Part shown: positions 6,512 to 9,184 of the stretch, one piece after another
How positions within the stretch are numbered: position 1 is the first letter of the stretch
Layout of the letters: each line of letters opens with the position of its first letter
DNA from: Actinomycetota bacterium
GTDB lineage: Bacteria > Actinomycetota > Thermoleophilia > RBG-16-64-13
DNA: 9,184 nucleotides
Assembly: GCA_003157225.1 (NCBI GenBank)
Contig: PMIZ01000436.1
Location: forward strand, 1-9,184
Reading direction: 5' to 3'
The notes under the pieces: generated by a model
The model's input: only the letters and a program-made list of their open reading frames with translations
Database searches by the model: none
Told to the model about the DNA's origin: nothing
Translations under genes and position numbers: made by a program

Positions 6512-7378
6512 ATGGAACCACGAGAAACCGAGATTGGCGCGCGGACCCTCCTGGTGGGTTTGTTCGGCCACCCGGTGCGGCACTCCCTTTCGCCCCGCAT
6601 GCACAACACGGCGTTCAGGTTGCAGGGTCTCGATCTCGTCTATCTCGCCTTCGATGTGCTTCCTGGAGATCTTGCGCGTGCCCTCGACGCCTTGCGAGCG
6701 CTGGGAATGCGCGGCGCGAATCTCACGGTCCCCCACAAAGAAGCTGTCTTGCCTCTGCTCGACCGCGTGGATGCTCTTGCCGCGCGCGTGGGGGCGGTCA
6801 ACACCGTAGTGAACGAGCAAGGCGTTCTAGCCGGATACAACACCGACGTGGCCGGCTTCAGCGAGGCCCTTCGCGTCGTCTTGCCACAGGGCGCCCGCGA
6901 CCGGCGTTGCCTCGTCATAGGTGCGGGAGGCGCGGCCAGAGCGGTGCTGGCGGCGCTTGTCGCAGAAGACGCGGCCGAGGTCTCGGTCTACAACCGACAC
7001 CCTGAGCGCGCCGCCGCGCTCTGCGCGGTTGCGGGAGAATGGGGTGCGACACACTGTCGACCGGTCGCGAGAGAAGCCGTCAACACCATTGCGCGAGAGG
7101 CCGATTTGATAGTGAATGCGACCCCTGTGGGGTTGGATGGGCCCGTCAAGGACTTGCCGATTCCTGTCGATACACTCCATAGCGGCCATGTCGTGGTCGA
7201 CCTGGTTTATGGCCAGGGAACCACGTCGCTGGTCGAGGCTGCCAACACGAGGGGGGCTGTTGCCATCGACGGCAAAGCAATGCTTGTGATGCAGGCTGCT
7301 CTCGCGTACCAGCTTTGGACCGGTGTGCAGCCGCCCATAGATGCCATGCGTGCCAGTGCCGAACGCGGAGAAAGGTGA
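6512..7378 (+). CDS. aroE: shikimate dehydrogenase
   Basis: AroE reduces 3-dehydroshikimate to shikimate with NADPH, the fourth step of the shikimate pathway, in the cytoplasm. The 288-residue protein has all family landmarks: the shikimate-binding HSLSPRMHN (24-32), NLTVPHKE with catalytic Lys76, GAVNTVV, GYNTD with catalytic Asp112, the nucleotide-binding GAGGAARA (137-144), NRHPERA where the NADP-phosphate-contacting loop lies, NATPVGL, and DLVYGQGTTSLVEAA late in the protein. The ATG has a strong Shine-Dalgarno, GGAGG at 6500-6504, seven bases upstream. The 97-base gap before it contrasts with the tight spacing upstream, so a separate promoter is possible. The stop overlaps the pilB start (GTGA). 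No truncation is seen. Confidence 0.96.
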   Translation: MEPRETEIGARTLLVGLFGHPVRHSLSPRMHNTAFRLQGLDLVYLAFDVLPGDLARALDALRALGMRGANLTVPHKEAVLPLLDRVDALAARVGAVNTVVNEQGVLAGYNTDVAGFSEALRVVLPQGARDRRCLVIGAGGAARAVLAALVAEDAAEVSVYNRHPERAAALCAVAGEWGATHCRPVAREAVNTIAREADLIVNATPVGLDGPVKDLPIPVDTLHSGHVVVDLVYGQGTTSLVEAANTRGAVAIDGKAMLVMQAALAYQLWTGVQPPIDAMRASAERGER

Positions 7379-9129
7379 CCGACCCAGCTATGCCAGCTGC
7401 CGGCGCCAAAGAGGAGAACCTGCAGCAGCAGAGGAAGCTGTCCGGTAAGCGGACGGGCGAAGTGCTCGTGGAGATGGGCATTCTCACCCTCGAGCAGGTT
7501 GAGGAGGCCGTCGCCGAACAGCGCACCTCTCGCAAGCGCATTGGCGACATCGCCCTTTCCAAAGGGTGGTGCACGAAACAGAAGCTCATGGAGGCTCTAG
7601 CTCTCCGGCTTGGCGTCAAGTACCTGGACCTCACCTCGACCCGCGTGGACCCGGTCACCGCTGACTTGGTTTCGGAGAAGGATGCCCGTCGCTACGCGGC
7701 CATCCCGGTGAGTTTCGTCGACGAGCACACCCTCCTGGTGGCCATGGCGGACCCGTCCAACATCGTCGCCATCGACGATCTGCGCATATTGACGGGTTTC
7801 GACATCGAGCCCGCCATCGCCACCCAGGACGACATCGCGACCCTCCTCGGCAACATGAAGCGCGACGACCAGATCGGCCCCGACCTGGACGCGAAGGGCA
7901 TCGAATCCGGCGACGAGGGCACGAGCGTCAGCGAGCTACGGGACATCCGCGAGCAGGTGGACGCCGCACCCGTGGTCAAGCTCGTCAATGGGGTCCTCGC
8001 CCGAGCGGCCGACGAGGGAGCTTCCGACATCCACTTCGAGCCTCAGGCCAAGGATCTGTTGGTACGATTCCGTCATGATGGTGTGCTGCACGAGACCATG
8101 ACCATCCCGAAGCGCCTGCAGCAGGGCGTGTTGTCGCGTCTCAAGATCATGGCCGACCTAGACATCGCCGAACGCCGCATCCCACAGGACGGGCGCATCG
8201 GCCTGGTGGTCGGTGGCCGTCCTATCGACATGAGGGTCGCTTCGCTCCCGACGGTGTACGGAGAGAAGATCGTCATCCGGCTACTCGACCGCGCCAACGT
8301 GATGCTTCGTTTGGAGGACCTTGGCTTCGCAGAGCAGGCGCTCGCTCGGTACGCCAAGTCCTACAGCAAGCCCTACGGGGCGGTTCTCGTCACAGGGCCT
8401 ACCGGCTCGGGCAAGTCGACCACGCTGTACGGCACGCTGAACATCCTGAACACGCCTGAGAAGAATATCATCACCGTCGAGGACCCTGTGGAGTATCGAC
8501 TGCAGGGCATCAATCAGGTGCAGATCAACCCGAAGGCCGGCTTGACCTTCGCGTCTGGGCTGCGTTCCATTCTTCGGTGCGACCCCGACATCATCATGGT
8601 GGGGGAGATCCGCGACAAAGAGACCGCTCAGATTGCCGTGGAGTCGGCGCTGACCGGCCACCTTGTGCTCTCCACCCTGCATACGAACAACGCCCCGGGA
8701 GCCTTGTCACGTCTTACGGAGATGGGGGTGGAACCCTTCTTGACCGCGTCGGCCGTCGACTGTGTCATTGCCCAACGCCTGGTGAGGAAGCTCTGCGAGT
8801 ACTGCAAAGAGGTCTATCCGGCCACCCGGGAGATGCTTGAGCGCCTGAATTTCCCGCAAAGAGCGATTGAGAACTGGAAGAACGTGAATCTCTACCGGCC
8901 GGCGGGCTGCGCGCGGTGCAACCACACAGGCTACAAAGGCCGCATGGGCATCTACGAAGTCATGCCCGTGAGCGAGGCGATAGAGAGACTCATCGTGGAG
9001 CGCAAAAGTGCCGATGAGATACTGCGGGTCGCCACTGCCGAGGGGATGATCTCACTTCGTCAGGACGGAATCGAGCGGGTCCTCGAAGGGCGGACGAGTA
9101 TCGAAGAGATATCACGGGTCATCGTGTAG
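7375..9129 (+). CDS. pilB: type IV pilus assembly ATPase PilB (GspE family)
   Basis: The secretion-type ATPase that powers pilin polymerisation at the inner face of the membrane; 584 residues from this start. Two adjacent MshEN-like repeats open it (about 26-49 and 55-78), then the rest of the T2SSE_N domain to about 180. The catalytic core has ASDIHFEP, Walker A GPTGSGKST (341-349, Lys347), Walker B DPDIIMVGE with Glu411, and LTGHLVLSTLHTN. A four-cysteine zinc motif (Cys474, 477, 512, 515) marks it as PilB/GspE rather than PilT. GTG at 7375 overlaps the aroE TGA by four bases, with GGAG at 7367-7370; an in-frame ATG at 7390 is an alternative. A longer in-frame ATG at 7315 would overlap aroE by 64 bases and is unlikely. 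Translation is probably coupled to aroE. Confidence 0.94.
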   Translation: MTDPAMPAAGAKEENLQQQRKLSGKRTGEVLVEMGILTLEQVEEAVAEQRTSRKRIGDIALSKGWCTKQKLMEALALRLGVKYLDLTSTRVDPVTADLVSEKDARRYAAIPVSFVDEHTLLVAMADPSNIVAIDDLRILTGFDIEPAIATQDDIATLLGNMKRDDQIGPDLDAKGIESGDEGTSVSELRDIREQVDAAPVVKLVNGVLARAADEGASDIHFEPQAKDLLVRFRHDGVLHETMTIPKRLQQGVLSRLKIMADLDIAERRIPQDGRIGLVVGGRPIDMRVASLPTVYGEKIVIRLLDRANVMLRLEDLGFAEQALARYAKSYSKPYGAVLVTGPTGSGKSTTLYGTLNILNTPEKNIITVEDPVEYRLQGINQVQINPKAGLTFASGLRSILRCDPDIIMVGEIRDKETAQIAVESALTGHLVLSTLHTNNAPGALSRLTEMGVEPFLTASAVDCVIAQRLVRKLCEYCKEVYPATREMLERLNFPQRAIENWKNVNLYRPAGCARCNHTGYKGRMGIYEVMPVSEAIERLIVERKSADEILRVATAEGMISLRQDGIERVLEGRTSIEEISRVIV

Positions 9130-9141
9130 ACAGTCAGCAAA

Positions 9142-9156
9142 GGTTTGGAGCAAACC
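9142..9156 (+). promoter_or_regulatory. hairpin enclosing the pilT ribosome binding site
   Basis: GGTTTG (9142-9147) and CAAACC (9151-9156) are exact reverse complements around a 3-base GAG loop. The only good Shine-Dalgarno for the next ATG, GGAG at 9147-9150, is formed by the last stem base and the loop. The stem ends four bases before the ATG at 9161. If it folds, it could limit ribosome access and set the PilB:PilT ratio. An AAAGG at 9139-9143, just upstream, is a possible alternative site. Confidence 0.4.
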
Positions 9157-9160
9157 ACAC

Positions 9161-9184
9161 ATGGATATCGGCGAGATTCTGAGA
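9161..9184 (+). CDS. pilT: start of probable twitching-motility ATPase PilT (3' truncated by window)
   Basis: Only eight codons are visible: MDIGEILR, which resembles the usual PilT opening (MDI-ELL-). It follows pilB by 31 bases in the same direction, the common pilB-pilT order. PilT depolymerises the pilus for retraction. The call rests on those few residues, the start codon, and context, so the name is an inference. Confidence 0.6.

Noticed and set aside
7315..7374. An upstream in-frame ATG extending pilB by 20 residues.
   Set aside because: It would overlap aroE by 64 bases, has no convincing Shine-Dalgarno, and the extra residues do not look like the start of a PilB protein.

Overview
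The window is a gene-dense, GC-rich chromosomal segment with every supported gene on the + strand. It holds ten genes plus the first eight codons of an eleventh, and the largest gap between genes is 97 bases. GTG and TTG starts, short or overlapping junctions, a SigB/SigF-type sigma factor and the order alaS-ruvX-mltG-aroE-pilB-pilT all suggest a deep-branching actinobacterial lineage (Coriobacteriia- or Thermoleophilia-like). That placement is an inference from gene content and order; no marker gene was compared. I see no RNA gene, mobile element, CRISPR array or prophage signal.

Region 1 (1-378) is the 3' end of mnmA (tRNA 2-thiouridylase) and an 86-base gap with a candidate extended -10 promoter. 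Region 2 (379-2276) is a compact envelope/stress module: a DUF948 (YtxG-like) membrane protein, a YtxH-like membrane protein, a small degenerate RsbW/SpoIIAB-like protein and a SigB/SigF-family sigma factor. Junctions are a 1-base overlap, a 27-base in-frame gap after a TAG, and a 0-base gap. Region 3 (2280-6414) is alaS, ruvX and mltG, separated by 3, 0 and 4 bases, so the sigma gene, alanyl-tRNA synthetase, the YqgF-family rRNA-processing protein and the peptidoglycan transglycosylase are probably read on one transcript.

Region 4 (6415-7378) starts with a 97-base gap holding a perfect 7-bp hairpin and an overlapping 10-bp palindrome, then aroE (shikimate dehydrogenase). Region 5 (7375-9184) is the start of a type IV pilus cluster. 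pilB, the assembly ATPase, overlaps the end of aroE by four bases. It is followed by a short gap in which the pilT Shine-Dalgarno lies inside a perfect small hairpin, and then the first codons of a PilT-like gene.

Most genes are ordinary, well-conserved housekeeping genes. The parts most worth a second look are the stress module, with its anti-sigma-like protein that seems to lack the ATP-binding N-box and its in-frame TAG, the coupling of a stress-type sigma factor to alaS, the tandem c-di-GMP-type motifs in PilB, and the hairpin over the pilT ribosome binding site. I did not find convincing evidence of a wholly new system.
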